The notes under the pieces were generated by a model. It worked only from the letters and a program-made list of their open reading frames with translations, did not search any database and was not told the origin of the DNA. Below, piece after piece: positions 5,439 through 5,751 of a stretch of 5,751 nt of DNA. Position 1 is the stretch's first letter. Each line of letters starts with the position of its first letter. Where the stretch lies: contig DNFL01000095.1 in NCBI GenBank assembly GCA_003486945.1, forward strand, positions 1 to 5,751, read 5' to 3'. Both the position numbers and the translations under genes were made by a program. This DNA comes from Hyphomonas sp. (lineage in GTDB: Bacteria; Pseudomonadota; Alphaproteobacteria; Caulobacterales; Hyphomonadaceae).

Positions 5439-5751
5439 ATGGCCGGACCGCTGCTCGCGATCGACCGGCTTTCGGTCGCCTTCGACACGGAGGCCGGCAA
5501 GCGCGAGGTGTTGCGCGACGTCACGTTCGACATCGCGCCGGGCGAGGTCGTGGGCGTCGTCGGCGAGAGCGGCTCGGGCAAGTCGGTCACGATGATGTCG
5601 CTGCTGGGCCTGCTGCCCAGCCCGCCGGCGATCGTGCATGGCGAATCGGTGCGGTTCGACGGGCTGGATCTGCTGCGCTGCACACCCGAGCAGCTGCGCG
5701 CGATCCGGGGCGGACGCATCGGCTTCATCTTCCAGGACCCGATGACCTCGC
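5439..5751 (+). CDS. oppD: Oligopeptide ABC transporter ATP-binding protein OppD, 5' part
   Basis: This gene encodes an ABC ATPase that powers the OppBC channel from the cytoplasmic side. The 104 visible codons contain a typical N-terminus (LLAIDRLSVAF), the Walker A loop GESGSGKS (42-49, lysine K48) and the Q-loop IFQDPMTS (97-104, glutamine Q99). GESGSGKS followed by the FQDPMTSL-type Q-loop is characteristic of the OppD/DppD group. The signature, Walker B and C-terminal peptide-transporter extension lie beyond the window. The ATG begins at the base after the oppC stop, with AGGG seven bases upstream, so it belongs to the oppBC operon. Whether it is a single-domain OppD or a fused OppD-OppF ATPase cannot be seen. 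Leucine is mostly CTG and threonine mostly ACG here, whereas oppC uses much more CTC and ACC. Confidence 0.93.
   Translation, partial: MAGPLLAIDRLSVAFDTEAGKREVLRDVTFDIAPGEVVGVVGESGSGKSVTMMSLLGLLPSPPAIVHGESVRFDGLDLLRCTPEQLRAIRGGRIGFIFQDPMTS

Noticed and set aside
4485..5639. Minus-strand 384-codon open frame antisense to oppC and oppD
   Set aside because: The product is dominated by Asp, Ala, Arg, His and Gln, the usual signature of the antisense frame of GC-rich membrane-protein genes. It covers strong sense genes with intact motifs.
1..5751. CRISPR array, IS element, phage gene, tRNA or riboswitch
   Set aside because: I looked for regularly spaced repeats, transposase motifs, terminal inverted repeats and cloverleaf signatures and saw none; coding sequence fills nearly the whole window.

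Overview
The window is GC-rich, almost fully coding DNA with codons that mostly end in G or C. Gene content and protein style point to an alphaproteobacterium. A marine stalked-bacterium relative of the Hyphomonas/Caulobacter type is plausible, but that is only an impression from protein style; no rRNA or marker gene is present to prove it. There are no tRNA or rRNA genes, no CRISPR array, no insertion sequence and no phage gene. No gap without a gene exceeds about 150 bases.

Layout: the left part (about 1-3420) is read on the minus strand and the right part (about 3550-5751) on the plus strand, diverging from a gap of about 135 bases. In minus-strand reading order the left half holds (1) a small DUF442/Blh-like phosphatase-fold protein with a C-x5-R loop, (2) an uncharacterised ATP-grasp protein with an N-terminal hydrophobic stretch, (3) a LACTB2-like metallo-beta-lactamase-fold hydrolase 39 bases after it, and (4) after a 150-base gap with two hairpins, the 5' part of an oligopeptide-binding lipoprotein gene (oppA) that runs off the left edge. 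The right half holds oppB, oppC and the start of oppD, packed with a 1-base overlap and then a 0-base gap; oppD runs off the right edge.

How the genes fit together: OppA, OppB, OppC and OppD are the binding protein, the two permeases and an ATPase of a peptide/nickel-type (family 5) ABC importer, so the window covers most of one uptake system. Its parts are split: the binding protein is on the opposite strand, about 2.7 kb from the permeases, with three genes of other families in between. Whether those three (a DUF442 enzyme, an ATP-grasp ligase-like protein and an MBL hydrolase) work with the importer is unknown. They are the least understood part of the window, and the ATP-grasp gene is the best candidate for new biology. 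I see no clearly exotic system here.
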